A model generated the notes under the pieces. That model saw only the letters and a program-made list of their open reading frames with translations, searched no databases and had not been told where the DNA came from. The position numbers and the translations under genes are program-made. A stretch of 64,000 bases of DNA from Gadus chalcogrammus (lineage: Eukaryota > Chordata > Actinopteri > Gadiformes > Gadidae): NCBI RefSeq assembly GCF_026213295.1, contig NC_079417.1, forward strand, positions 1,846,672 through 1,910,671. The letters are read 5' to 3'. Shown piece after piece: positions 25,304 through 37,253 of this stretch (position 1 is its first letter; the number at the start of each line of letters is the position of its first letter).

Positions 25304-28300
25304 GGCGTGCGTGTGCATGGTTGTGTCCACATGCGTGTGTGTTCATGTGTGTGTCTGTGTGTGTGTGTGTCCATGTGTCTGTGTGTGTGTGTGTGTGCGC
25401 CCCCAGGTTGCGCTCCTGGTGGCCTTCCTGTGTGTGCATTGCGCCCGTGCCTGGCCGGACTGGCCGGCGTTCCGCTACTTCGAGGTGGTGACGCTGTGGT
25501 TCCTCTTCGCCTTTCTCATCTTCTTCCTCATGCACATGTTCCGGCTGCAGGCCAAGATCGCCTGCATCAACTGGCCCCTCATGGCAAGTCAACACACCAC
25601 GCCCTGCACCTCAACGCTCACCTGTTCACCTATTCACAGGCACACTCACTCACGCATTCACCTGTACAGTAACTCACTCACCTGGGGACGCATTCACCTG
25701 TACAGTAACTCACTCACCTGGGGACACATTCAACCGCTCACACACCAAGTCGTCCTCTGAGAGCTTCTAGTTTCAAGAGTTCCCCGCTGTGGCCACTGGC
25801 TGACTGTATCCACTGGCTGACTGTATCCACTGGCTGACTGTATCGTCTGGCTGACTGTATCCATTGACTGACTGTTTCGTGGTGTGACTGTATCCACTGG
25901 CTGACTGTGCCACTGGCTGACTGTATCGTCTGGCTGACTGTGTCTACTGGCTGACTGTATCCATTGGCTGACTGTATCGTGGTGTGACTGTGTCCACTGG
26001 CTGACTGTATCGTCTGGCTGACTGTATCTACTGGCTGACTGTGTCCACTTGCTGACTGTTTCGTGATGTGAATGCAGGACAATATTTGGACACAATTCCA
26101 ATCCTCACGCAGGCTAATGTATCCGTCATGTGACCAACGACAGTCCTGGAAGCAGAGTGGACTTTGTTTGTTAAACCATAGTGTCATCAGTCACCCAACG
26201 ACAATCACACTGTTTACAATGTTTATGACATTTGATAACGCTACTGGTGTTATGCGATCAGTGAGGATAACTGTCAAAAGCTTTCCTCTTGTTGGAGTGT
26301 AACCCAGGATGTACGCCGGCCGGGTCAACCTCTGGCAGCCTTTCCAGTGGGCCGTAGCCACCGGTAGAGCGGCGATCCACGTCACACCCGACGGTACAAT
26401 ATGTCTGAGTCAATGGACTGGACGTGTGACAAACAAAGAACAGAACTCCATCGACCGCGGGACGGCCGTTGAGCTCGGCACTAAAACGGGCCCTGTCAGC
26501 ACCATGCCGCGGGGGCCGCGGGGGTCGCGGGGGTAGGGGGGGGGGGGGTACCGAGGTGTCACCCATGTTGACGTCCCCCCCGGCCGCTGTGTGTGACGGA
26601 CCCTGTCTCTGGTTCCTCAGGAGTTCCTCCACTACGCCGTTGGCTCCATCCTGGTCCTCATCGCCTCCATCGTGGGCTCGGTGAAGAGCGGAGGGATCTC
26701 GGTGCTGGTGGCGGGATCGGTAGGTCGCAGGAACCTCCTCAATCCACACCTTCACCAGGATTATTGCTGTGAAAAAGGAGCTGTGACGTTATGACTCACT
26801 GTCCTGTCCAGAGAGGCGTGGAAAGCTCACAATGATGTAGAAAGAAGTATTGGAACCCTTGTATTTTAGAGAGAATGCCACCCTTTAAAGACACTTTATT
26901 CTGTTTTCAACTGAAAAGCTATGCTTAAACTTCTTCTTGCTGTCCACTAAATTCTGACGATATCAACAAAACCTAACTTGCTTTTCGAACATCAAATATG
27001 TAGCAGTCCTGTTGAACTCACAGTATGTCCCTTATCTGATGTAACATAGCAGAAGTTTTCTCCGAAAGAGGAATTTGTCCTTGTGATGTAGCAAATACTA
27101 GCAACACAAGCTCATTGCAACCATGACCGAGCTAGATGCAGAAACCGCTGACTTACTTCAGCACTTGAATACACTACACTGTTCATGTGGATTTGAATGT
27201 AAGGCATGTGTTCTGTTTCTCTCAAGGTGTTTGGCTTCATCGCGACCTTCCTGATGGCTGTTAGTTTGTGGACGTCTTACAAAGTGAGCTGTGGCTCCCA
27301 GCAAACAGGTGCGTCGGGCCTCACTGGTACTCACTAAACCTTGCCTGGGTAGCCCCGCCCATTCTGCCTGCAATTTGAGTTCGCCCTGCAGGAGGGTCTA
27401 GAGAAGAGCAATGCATTTCTTTCTAGTTTCGATTGATTTTGCAGGAGCCAATCACCAAGCTGGCTTTCCCCCCTGGCACGCTTTTGGCTGGTTTAACACA
27501 ATGATGACAGGGAAGCGACGGCAATCAGCCAATTGCGTACAGAGTCATTTTAACTAGGCCCATTGATCGCGCCTTTTGGGCTGAAGAAAATGACAGCAGC
27601 TTCCCCAGACCAACGTGCAATCTACGATTGAGCTTGGTCTGGCAATAGCCAGCCTACACTAAACCCTCACTTTGAGGAAACAGATATATACGTATCTTGA
27701 GGATTATTTCACAAAGGGTCGGGATAGGGTATTCCAGCCCCAGCCTGAAGTTTCCGGGTTCGATCCCTGCTGTCCGGAGCGTTACCCTGCGTGCTCTCTA
27801 ATGACATGCTTCTGAATTCATTATTAATCGCTCTGGAAAAATGTTAATGCTCAATCATCAACTGGTAATGATAGCCATAGATGCCATAATAGCTTTAGAT
27901 GCTGTCATGCCAAATTTGTACCGGCTGCCAAATTTGTACCGGCCTACGTCATCAGTTGTTGACAACTTGACAACTGATTTGATTGGGTTGTCCGTTGCCG
28001 GGCAGGTTTCAAAAAACATTCGGCTCATGTTTCCAAAGACGAAATAAAATAATACAGATAACGAATCGCTAGATAACACTTGTTTTTACTTTATATTTGT
28101 ATTGTATTGAATTGTTTAATCGAATTTAGCTAGTAAACTGAGTGTTTAAAGCAGGTTTCAAAAGCCTGTCTTGTCACGCTCAAAGAAGGAGTGCAATGAA
28201 CGAGCATGAAAGTTCGCGAATGTTCAAGAACCTTCCTACATCATTCGACGCGATCGCCCGTTGCCAGGCAACAGACGATCGCGTCGTCTGTTGCCAGGCA

Positions 28301-28670
28301 GGTTTGGAATTTGTCAACAACTGATGACGTTGGCCGGTACAAATTTGGCAGCTGGTACAAATTTGGCATGACAATGCCATGAATGAGATTGTACTTCAAT
28401 GGCCCGCGGTCCAGACCGGCTTACCCTGCGCGCTCTCTATTGACATGCTTCTGAATTCATTATTAATCGCTCTGGAAAAATGTTTATGCTAAATCATCAA
28501 ATGGTAATGTTAGCAATAGATGCCATAATAGCTTTGGATGCCATGAATGAGATTGTACTTCAATGGCCCGCGTTCAAGACCGGCTTAACAGATCTAAAAG
28601 CAAACTCTTCTTTTCTCCCCTCCTTCCTTCCTCTCCGCCCCCTCCTCTCATTTTAGGTGCCAGTGTTTAA
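24187..28670 (+). CDS. cmtm7: CKLF-like MARVEL transmembrane protein 7
   Basis: Five plus-strand exons: 24187-24297, 25407-25583, 26621-26719, 27227-27308 and 28657-28670, in phases 0, 0, 0 and 1, giving 160 residues (human CMTM7 has 175). The order [89 protein letters not shown] matches human CMTM7 block by block, including the C-terminal CxxQxTxAxV. Four membrane helices form the MARVEL domain. In mammals CMTM7 supports B-cell receptor signalling and EGFR trafficking. Exon 2 is framed by a long (TG)n tract running into its acceptor and by a GC donor (ATG|GCAAGT). If exon 5 were not used, translation would stop eleven residues into intron 4. Confidence 0.92.
25214..25400. repeat. (GT)n tract abutting the exon 2 acceptor of cmtm7
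   Basis: GT runs with minor interruptions reach to within six bases of the splice acceptor CCCCAG|GTT at 25406. The transcript is therefore UG-rich instead of having a normal polypyrimidine tract. Confidence 0.95.
25794..26060. repeat. 17-bp minisatellite (CCACTGGCTGACTGTAT)n in cmtm7 intron 2
   Basis: About fifteen units with variants ATCGTCTGGCTGACTGT and TTCGTGGTGTGACTGT. One isolated unit (CTGGCTGACTGTTTCGTGG) recurs at 30805. Confidence 0.9.
26062..26260. repeat. About 200-bp segment duplicated at 30817-31012
   Basis: Shares GACAATATTTGGACACA, CAACGACAATCACACTGTTT and TTTATGACATTT with 30817-31012 in direct orientation. Identity is roughly 80 percent by eye. Confidence 0.75.
27345..27655. 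repeat. Possible MITE in cmtm7 intron 4
   Basis: The segment from CCTTGCCTGGGTAGCC to GGTCTGGCAATAGCCAG resembles a fish interspersed repeat with imperfectly inverted ends. Target duplications are not clear. Confidence 0.3.
27690..27898 (+). mobile_element. tRNA-derived SINE fragment
   Basis: GGGTTCGATCCC at about 27758 is a tRNA B box. Downstream, CATTATTAATCGCTCTGGAAAA resembles the tail shared by fish V/HE1-type SINEs and L2 LINEs. The 3' part is repeated at 28420-28535. Confidence 0.5.
27903..28373. mobile_element. 471-bp MITE with long TIRs and a 4-bp TSD
   Basis: The ends are inverted repeats of about 63 bp starting TGTCATGCCAAATTTGTACC. Each contains two tandem copies of the 18-mer TGCCAAATTTGTACCGGC. 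It is flanked by ATGC on both sides (27899-27902 and 28374-28377). The neighbouring duplicate at 28538-28541 has a single ATGC and no insert, which fixes the boundaries. The interior carries a CGATCGC/GCGATCG palindromic zone near 28250-28290. No protein is encoded. A 4-bp duplication is unlike hAT (8) or Tc1 (TA) and would fit Sola-like elements; the class is not established. Confidence 0.85.
28378..28590. repeat. Tandem duplicate of the MITE host site (empty allele)
   Basis: Bases 28428-28590 repeat 27782-27902 plus 28378-28428 without the MITE: TACCCTGCG(C/T)GCTCTCTA, then CGCTCTGGAAAAATG, then GCCATAATAGCTTTGGATGC, then CATGAATGAGATTGTACTTC. Confidence 0.85.
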
Positions 28671-30800
28671 GGTCAGAGGTCACATGAAGGAACACATGGT
28701 CCTGGTGCTCTGTCATCAGATGGCTGTGTAGTAGTCATGGCTAATGGCTAGAAATGGCAAGTTGGACACTGAATTTACACCGATTGGATCATTGATCAGA
28801 ACGTCGAGGGAACCAAAGTCTGCAAGAGTAGCAGTGCTGATCCAGGACGGGTGCAAGACCGGACTACCTTTGTTTCAAGATCGTCACAAACTCCTGATCA
28901 GAACCTCTACTCTCACTTGGCTCTCGACTTCTAGGGCTAAAAATTTATAATCAGTATTACGGCAACAACAATGCCACATTTGAACGTGTCCCCTTTGCCT
29001 GTCAATTCGGCTTGAAGTACAATTTGGACTGAAGTACATCTACTGCGAACCAAACACAAGTTAGGGTTAGCTCGAAGACTGGGTTCAGTGTATCAAATTA
29101 GCTGATTCCATTTTGGACAGAGGACACACTGAACGACCCTGGAGAAGGATCACAATACCTTCATGAGGTGTTACGGAGTAGAGGGAAGAGGATTTTATTT
29201 TGGAGCCACACTAGCATTAGGCACACAGGTAGGCCTTCGAGGTTTGGTTTGTGTTGACCTACTAGCTAGTTTGCGGGATCTTTGTTCCATTCCAAGGTCT
29301 GGATTCACCCCTCTTTCTTTTTGGAATGCTCACTTTTTTTGTACGTTGACTTTCTCTGACAACAGGATAGTGCCTTGGGAGTCCACTTAAAAGACAACAC
29401 AAAATAGAAAAGAATACCTTTTAACCTTTACGGCTTATTTCCCTTCTCATGTTATTCTCCTGTTTTGCCAAACGTTTGCCAAAAATGTCAGTTTACAAGT
29501 TTACATTCACATACAAAAAAGCAACTGAGGAGAACAGGTTGCAGGTCTAATGGGGCTGGCATCATCGAGCCAATACTGCCGCCCTTGGTGCCCGGTCGAA
29601 TCTAACCGCTTCAGGCACTGGGTATTGTTACCACTCATCCATCCTGAATTAGCCACGTTCTGTTCCATCAGCATACCCTCATCCCACATCACAGAAGCAA
29701 GATACGCTCTGAATGCAGTTTCATGGGGTCCTTTACACCACCAGTACAACCAGTATGATGAGACCCGAGTTTGATGACCAGTGTTATGGGCCAGTGCTGT
29801 CTGATGTCAGAAGATGTCCAGCAATGTGCTGCTGCTGATATTCCAGAGCGGTCCGGTTTGGACACTGCCACTCTAACATCCCCATCTTCAGGCTTCGCTG
29901 TGAATGTCGATCTTCTCTCAGTCGCACCGTGTACAAGGTTCTCCTCCCGGGAGGAACCAGGGGTGGAGCGATGTCATGCTCAGGCCACGCCCCTCCACCT
30001 GGTCATGACGGGTCTTTAGGTGCCATAGTGGGCCGTAACGTGCCTTATATCCAGCGTTGGATCTTGTCATGAGTCCAAGGCCACCTCCATGGCAGCCACC
30101 ATGAAACCACAGCAACTTCCTTGAATTATTTACCGGGAATTGCTCGCTGCGACTACCAGAAATGTATTCCTGAAGTTATTGAATCTCAATACTAGGCTGC
30201 CTAGTAGCCAAAAGAGCTGGAGGCCAAGTCCGTATTTTTTTTTACAAATTCGGGTTTGAGAATTTCAACCAGACGTATCTTGCCTCGCCTATTCCTAATC
30301 GATCATGCCAAAACATCCTCTTTTGGACCATTATGACGCATGTCAGTTTTAAAAAAAAGCAGAGATTCATCTGTGACTATCTTTTATACTGGACTAGCAG
30401 ATTTTAGGAGTAGCTTTGCAATTGTTTAAGCTAGTCTATACAACTCAATTCAATGAAAATAGAACATCATGGATTAGCTAGAGCCGTGGTGGTTGATGAT
30501 CAGGTGGTGATGATACGAAAACGACCCCAACGTCGGGAAGTGGCCGTAGATCGTTCCAGACTTACTCCAGTTCTGCTGGTGAACACGAGTGTCGGGTCAT
30601 CCCCCAGAACCATGGGCACCCTGTGTCTCCTGGCCTGTGTCTCCTGGCCTGTGTCTCACAAACCCATTCGACCCATCTGATCCGACTGAAGTGAGTGGAG
30701 GAGGAAGTCTTGAACAGGGTTGACGTGGGACTGGTTTAGCGTTGTTCAGAGATGTCTTTTGTCACATTGTCCTTATAAGGAGTGCTTTTGTGTTGCGTAA
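28671..30800. other. Intergenic, 3' of cmtm7
   Basis: Probably holds the cmtm7 3' UTR near its start. An 80-residue minus-strand frame at 29507-29749 has no recognisable domain. No RNA gene or clear repeat was recognised. Confidence 0.4.
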
Positions 30801-30816
30801 CACTGGCTGACTGTTT

Positions 30817-31012
30817 CGTGGTGTGACTGCATGACAATATTTGGACACATTTCCAATCTTCCAACAGGCTAATGTAACCGTCAACTTCCTGGAAGCAGAA
30901 TGGATTTGTGTTTTTTGCAACCATAGTGTCAATAGTCACCCAACGACAATCACACTGTTTACAATATTTATGACATTTTATATCGCTATTATTGTTAAGC
31001 TATCAGTGATGT
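30817..31012. repeat. Direct duplicate of 26068-26260
   Basis: Second copy of the segment in cmtm7 intron 2, 4.7 kb away on the other side of the last exon. It is preceded by one unit of the intron 2 minisatellite. Confidence 0.75.
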
Positions 31013-32790
31013 CACTCATATGTTTGTGAAGGGACTTTTGCTTTGCCACCACCTAGTCATTTTGCTAGCACCTGATATCCAAATTAGGCCAATGGGAGGA
31101 GCTAAGAATAGCCACCTGTCAATCACCTCAGATGTTTGGAGTGAGGCTTTAGCCCGGTAATTGAAGCAACAGCTAGCTTAAATTAGACAAACTGCATTTA
31201 AAGAGTAACTACAGCCATAGCACCAAACCGTACCAAGCACAATTCGTTTTTTGTAATTGTTATAAGCTTTAGTCAATCAGAAAGCAATTGCAAAGTCCAA
31301 AGCCAAGAAGGATACTTCAGACTATATATATCTCCGCAGAGACAACATGGGAAATCTCAAAAAAAATATCTGCGGTAAACCCAGAGATAACTTTGCATTC
31401 AGCCCTCATACCATTTGCTTTGCAGGGACCCAAATACTGGCCCTCTAAGGAAACAAATAACGGCTTAACAATTGTAACAGTTGGAGGCGGTTTGGATTTG
31501 ATTGGCTGTGATCTGGGAACCCTGGTTAGGTCTGAGGTTAAAGATGGCCTGGAGTGTTCATTTGATGTGGTTATGGTTTTGGTGAGGATTGGCGCGGTTA
31601 AGGCTAGGGTAGAGTGCTGAGGGTTAATGTGGGCCTGGTTTGTGTCTGGGGTAGTTGTAGCTTGGTGTGGTTACGCTCCGAGTAAGTGCGAGTTTGGAGT
31701 GAGGGTTGACGTGGTTACAAACTGAGGGGGGTTGGACCAACATACCGGCCAGATACGTCGCCAGCTGGCAGCAAGCACTAAGTAGCTTGCCCTTGAGCTG
31801 ACAAGCAGCCTCCTTAACAATTGAACTTGGCTTTACAATTCTAGCCAAGCCAATCCCAGCGAGGCGTTTCCTATCGCGCTGGGCTCTTACTGGTCAGTCG
31901 CCGTGGGAACGCCGCCCTGATGCGAGCACCGACGTGATTGGCTGGAGTGGAATGCATGTGCGCTTCACGGAAGAACAAGACGGTGCCTTGTTGACTCAAA
32001 GTTCAGTCTCCTAGCTAAAAGAGACCTCATCTAATTTATTCAGAACTGCAGCTGCTTGTGTGAGGAAGTCGTCTCTGAGTGTCAGGCCGGTTGCAGCGAG
32101 CCCCAGAGGTGTGATAACAACAGGATGCTGAGAGCTTCCTCTCCCCAGGGTCGTCTGCGGGCCCCGGGCCCCCAGAGGGCCGTTAAGGGGCCCAGGGGGG
32201 TGCTGAGCAAAGTGTACTATTTAATTTCCCCTTTTTTAAAAATGATTTTTATTTTTGAAGATATTTTCTATGGTGTGTATTATTATCATCAGATATGTTT
32301 TATATTGTGCATGCTCAGTGAAGAGTTTGGATTTGCTGCACGTTGTATTAAAGGCTGTTGCACCATGCGCTGTGTTTTGTCTTCTTTAAGACTTGATCCT
32401 GATGTCGTTGTTTTATTACACCTTAAGGGGTGTGATGTTCATGGTGTGATTTTAACATTTAGTTCCCTTACTGAATTTCAAAAATATCTTCACCATATTA
32501 TTTCAAAAGGGCAATATTCTAACAGTTAACTTTAACAGGGATAAATTTTTCAGAATTGACTCCTTCCTTGATACAAGAGAGTACCAAACTATCCTTGGAG
32601 GTCAAAGCTCAGAGCCGTGTAGTAGTAATACAATTCAACAAACAGGCGGTGTCTCTTCAAGACTGGGACTCTGACCAGGGTGGGGAATGGGTACATTGTT
32701 GACTAATTTCAGGAATGCCTTTTCTGAATTCCGTTCCAATCCCATGTGATCACAATTAAAACAGTACAGCAAGGATTCCTGGAGATGCAC
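31013..32790. other. Intergenic, no gene recognised
   Basis: The longest frame is 157 codons at 32056-32529 on the plus strand. It has no family signature and a composition shift half-way, and I do not call it coding. Bases 31840-31960 are GC-richer. Confidence 0.4.

Positions 32791-32791
<1 letters not shown>

Positions 32792-32884
<93 letters not shown>
32792..32884. repeat. (CA)n microsatellite
   Basis: Perfect CA run of about 92 bp. Confidence 0.95.
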
Positions 32885-32887
<3 letters not shown>

Positions 32888-33549
32888 TGAACACATAACA
32901 GAACATAATCAAATGACTCAAATTTTTAACTCCCGTTAACATTGCGTAGATAACGCATGATGATTTAAGATGGAGGGTCCGACTCCCTCAACCTCTCTGA
33001 AACATGAGATGATGACTGATAGTGACGCCCGCCTCTGGGAACAATGAGCTCATTCCTGACTTCCTGCCGGACTTTCCTGGGCAGACAGGAAGCACATTAG
33101 GACTGGTCGTCTCCCCCGCCCCCCCGCCCCCCGCTCTATTCAGATGCACCGCCTCCATGATATATAAGATATACTTTCATTTGATTATTCTAGATTGTTG
33201 TGCTATATTGTTGTTCATTTAGATGTCTTCCTTTGTAAAGGACTCCAGAGGAGCTGCATTAACAAACTCCCCTCACATCTGAGGCTCAAGCAGCCCTGCT
33301 CAACATCTCCACGGTATCGAACCGGGACACCTGAACCTGGTCAGAAATGTACACAACAACATTAGCACCTATGATCTCTATGTTGGGGCCTGTGTTCTGG
33401 TGGGCGGCAGCAGGTGGAGGCTGCTGAGAGAAGCTGCTGAGCGAGGCTGCTGAGAGAGGCTGCCAACCAGAGGCAGAGCAACGAAGAGGCCTTAAAAGGA
33501 GTCGAGACGCAGGGAGGAGCCACAGCACACTGGAGGGGAGCTGGTGGGA

Positions 33550-33602
33550 GGAATGAGTCACACACACTCACACACTAATTAACTTACACACACGCACACA
33601 CA

Positions 33603-33642
<40 letters not shown>

Positions 33643-34047
33643 TTAACTAACACACAGAAACACTCACTCACTTACTCACTCACACACAAACAAACACTCA
33701 CTCACACTCGCAGTCACACACAGACGTACATACACACACATACTCGTACTTACACACATACTAACACTCAAAGAAAATGTAATCATGCAAAAAAACACAC
33801 TCACACAAACACACATGCACACACACACACTCACACAAACACACACACACTCATAAAAACACACAAATACAAACACACACATACTCGTACTAACACACAC
33901 ACTCATACTAACACACTCAAAGAAAATATACTCATGCAAAAAAACACACACTCGTACAAACACACACATGCACACACACAAACATCCACTCATGCAAACA
34001 CGCACACACACTCAAACAAACAGAGACACACACACACGCACACACCC
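33550..34047. repeat. Complex CA-rich tandem region
   Basis: CACACA runs mixed with ACTCACT, ACTAATTAACT and a duplicated block around CTCAAAGAAAATRTAMTCATGC (about 33769 and 33917). The higher-order unit is about 150 bp. Confidence 0.85.
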
Positions 34048-34181
34048 TTGCCTCTCGGTTCCTGGTTCCCTCCGAGAGCCCATCCCTCTAGAGCCTTTAG
34101 ACTCCGCGCCTTCACCATCAGCTGCTGCGCCGAGATCACTCCAACCATCCGGAGAGCCCTTCCACATGACATCTGCTAGAG

Positions 34182-34506
34182 CAGGGGTCAACCTTTGTGA
34201 ACCCGAGAGCTACTTCACGGGTACTGAGTCACACGAAGGGCACCCGGTTTCATACACTCTTCTGAAATAACAAATTTGCTCAGTTTGCCTTTAGTTACAT
34301 ATTATTAATATTGATTAATGATACTCATCCATGTGGAGACACTGATCATGTGAATGATTTCTCACAATAATTATCAACTATGACTTAAAAAAGGTGGGAA
34401 AGAGTTGTTCCAGAATGAGTAGTGCTGTCTTCAGAACAGGCCTGCGGGCGCCTCATGTGGTCCTTGCTGGCACCCTGAGGCCCGCGGGCAGTGTTGGTGA
34501 CCCTTG
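34182..34506. mobile_element. hAT-type MITE, copy 2 with exact 8-bp TSD
   Basis: The octamer TGCTAGAG flanks it perfectly (34174-34181 and 34507-34514). The ends CAGGGGTCAACC and GTTGGTGACCCTTG are inverted repeats. The interior is the reverse complement of the element at 4125-4443, so the two belong to one family. Confidence 0.9.
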
Positions 34507-34529
34507 TGCTAGAGTATAACCTACTGTCA

Positions 34530-34860
34530 CATCACGACTACTGCGCTATAACATCTACTGTATCATACATTAAATGCTCTAATCTACTAGACCCCTTCAA
34601 CATAACATCTATTCTAATATCTACTCTTCAACATGTTCTATTCTACAATGTACTCAATTTAACATCCACTGTACTATAATCTATTCAACACAACATATTA
34701 TTTATTATAATGTACTCAACATAACATCTACTGTACTATAATTGACCGTACATAACATCTACTGTACTATAATCAACCATAAATAACATCTACTGTACTA
34801 TAATCTACTCAACCTAACATTTTCCTTATAATGTACTCAACATAACATTCTTTATGATCA
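34530..34860. repeat. AT-rich tandem (ACATAACATCTACTGTACTATAAT)
   Basis: Irregular 30-40-bp units built from CATAACATCTACTGTACTATA and TACTCAACATAACAT. Confidence 0.8.
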
Positions 34861-36968
34861 TCTATGATAGAAGGATCTAAACACCAGCTGTTCTTACCCT
34901 GCTCCACCACAGCAGAAACTAAGGGGTCAGCCCAGAGGTGGTGCACTTCATGGATAGTCGGGTGGATCCATGAGAATGCACATCAGTGATTATTGATTAT
35001 CATTTTCACACACTGTATATCTATGTTAAAGGAAATATCTCTCTCTCCATCTCATATCCAACATACAGACCTGACGGCTCAGGAACATGGATGCATTAAC
35101 AGAAAACTATATCTGATAGGACTGGACGGAGTCTGGGTTGGCCAAGAGCACCCCCAGGTGGGGGGATCATGAACTGCAGTGATTACGATTCAATTTTTTA
35201 ATGATTGTTGAATGTGGAAAAATAAAATGAAGGCAGTATTTATCTTGAAAGTAGTAGAAGACGGTCAATATAGATTTTCATGTCATCGAAAAAAACAATG
35301 GTCAATTTGATTATTTTAAGTGTGTTTATTATGCGCAAGAATATTCCGTTGTATAAAAAATATTAAAATAGTATTGATAGTGACACATTTTTCTCATTAA
35401 TATCGAAGCTACATTGGCAATTATGTAAATTACGCTTGCCTAAAACTATTGGTATTTGTAGACTCTTATACAGACTTCATAAAATGTACATTTGAAATAC
35501 AATACTTTGTAAAACCAAGCCATGGAAGTTGTAAAGACCAAAAAACATTTCCTATTTCTGTACGTTTCAAACCAGAGCACGCGTGCGGGTCGTCTCTTCC
35601 CCTAGAGGTCACCCAAGAGAAAATATAACTAGTGGCAGAGAATACGATTTTAGTCTGTTTAAAAAAGCGATGCATCTCGATCACTACAATAGATTGTAAT
35701 GACTGGACAGGCCAAAATATAAAACGTAAATAATAACATCCAGCAACATCCTGACTCGACGTTTAACACAAAAATCACATCCTTCATGAGACACAAGCAC
35801 ATGGTAACCAAGGCCCAGAGCCTCGCTGTGGCGACAGACAACATATGGCTAAAATAAAAGTGATTCTGATCTGATGGTGAAGAGGGAACCCAGGGGGTTT
35901 CCACACCGCAAGGGTTATCGTGGTGGAGTTGTTGGAGAAGGAGGACGTGAGAAGACACAGTAAGAGCGGACAGATGAGCAGTAGAATGTAGGTGAGGATC
36001 TGTGTACTTAAGACAACGTTGAAGTTTCAGGCTGGCGTCTCTCCAAGGGAAACAGCACACCCTGCAAACTCAGCGCAGGAGGGTCAGCCAGGCATGGGAC
36101 AATTACTAGACACGTGACAGCAATGCATCGTGGGAATCACAAACAGGCTGGAGAAGAAGATTGTCTGGGCAAAGCACACGTAGAACGTGTTTTTAAGGTA
36201 GTTAGGGAAAACGCAGCCACTAATGCGCTCTTATCCAGCTCAATAGACCTAAACCTACAGGCTGTTAGTAAAAGCATGCAGACGGACTTGGTTCCGAGTC
36301 TGGAGATTCGGTTCTACAGTGTTGAAACATTGCGTTCCTCCTTTTAGTGATTTCTTAACTCTCAGGAAGTGCCATTAGATAGCAGGATCTGTTAAAGTCA
36401 TGACTTCATGCTAAAGTAAATGCAGCCCAATAAATCATGGCTTCAAGCAGACTTGCTGGCAGGATCTATGGTTATGTGGTTTATAGATATTGTATATTGA
36501 GATTTCAGTAACGGCCCAAAAGGCACAGAGCGGTCTGAACGAGGTCCGGTTGATTTGTAACAACTGAGTTTCTTTTGTCCTCTGGGGAAAAGAAAATATC
36601 TCCATCCATACAACACACAGTAGACATCAGGCCGACCAGAAGTATTAGGGCAGCTCTGTCAGACCGGGACAAGTACAGCAGAGACAAGCTATAGTGGTTT
36701 CTCTCATCTCAGAGCTGATCTCCGAGTGGAAGACGTTACCCTGATATTGGATTCTCTCTAAAGACTTAATCTCATGTAGGGGGGGGGGGGTGTTGTTAGT
36801 ATGACAGTGACCTCAGGGACATGATGGACCCCCAGAGAGAGGACAGCGGGACGGGGACCAGGGGAAGGCTGACCCACACCCAGCTCAGACAGGGCCGATG
36901 GGAGGTTATAGAGGGTCATTTCCTGGTAACTAGTGTAGAGCCCCTCCCCTCCGGCCCCCCGGGGCCAA
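34861..36968. other. Intergenic / possible 3' UTR of the cmtm6-like gene
   Basis: No coding exon recognised. The minus-strand last exon of the cmtm6-like gene ends at 36969, so its 3' UTR should start here. I could not fix a polyadenylation site. Confidence 0.4.
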
Positions 36969-37124
36969 TCAGTTGGGCTCAGCGTTGAGGGCCTCAACCT
37001 CAGCGGACGCCTGCGTGGGGCTGCCGGCGACCGCTGTCTCCTTGGACATCCAGGGAAAACCGGAGACCCTCCAGAACAGGAAGAGGTCCAGCAGGAAGGC
37101 CACGGTGGCCAGGAACCCCAAGGC
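36969..37124 (-). CDS. cmtm6: Last coding exon of a second CMTM/MARVEL gene (cmtm6-like)
   Basis: A 156-nt minus-strand exon with acceptor CCTCTCAG at phase 0, encoding 51 residues and a stop. ALGFLATVAFLLDLFLFWRV matches the last MARVEL helix of CMTM6 (human FGFIASFMFLLDF), and the tail ends EALNAEPN, recalling the human end EPLNA. The exon start and phase equal those of cmtm7 exon 4. Human CMTM6, CMTM7 and CMTM8 are neighbours on chromosome 3, so location supports the call. CMTM6 stabilises membrane proteins such as PD-L1 in mammals. The rest of the gene is lost in, or beyond, the adjoining 100-N gap. CMTM8 is the alternative. Confidence 0.65.
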   Translation of the reverse strand, partial: ALGFLATVAFLLDLFLFWRVSGFPWMSKETAVAGSPTQASAEVEALNAEPN

Positions 37125-37149
37125 CTGAGAGGGGGGGGGGGGGGGGGAA

Positions 37150-37249
37150 NNNNNNNNNNNNNNNNNNNNNNNNNNNNNNNNNNNNNNNNNNNNNNNNNNN
37201 NNNNNNNNNNNNNNNNNNNNNNNNNNNNNNNNNNNNNNNNNNNNNNNNN
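37150..37249. other. 100-N assembly gap
   Basis: Exactly 100 Ns, a conventional scaffold-gap placeholder of unknown true size. It follows an 18-base G homopolymer and interrupts the cmtm6-like gene. Confidence 0.99.
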
Positions 37250-37253
37250 TTAC

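Noticed and set aside
25738..26187. Frames of [18 protein letters not shown] repeats
   Set aside because: Arise from the 17-bp minisatellite in cmtm7 intron 2.
29507..29774. Overlapping 74-80-codon frames on both strands
   Set aside because: No family resemblance and no splice context; left as unannotated intergenic sequence.
32056..32529. 157-codon plus-strand frame
   Set aside because: No recognisable domain, uneven composition and no splice or promoter context; chance open frame is likelier.
36114..36347. 77-codon plus-strand frame (MTAMHRGNHKQ...)
   Set aside because: No domain and no supporting exon structure; lies in the probable 3' region of the cmtm6-like gene on the other strand.
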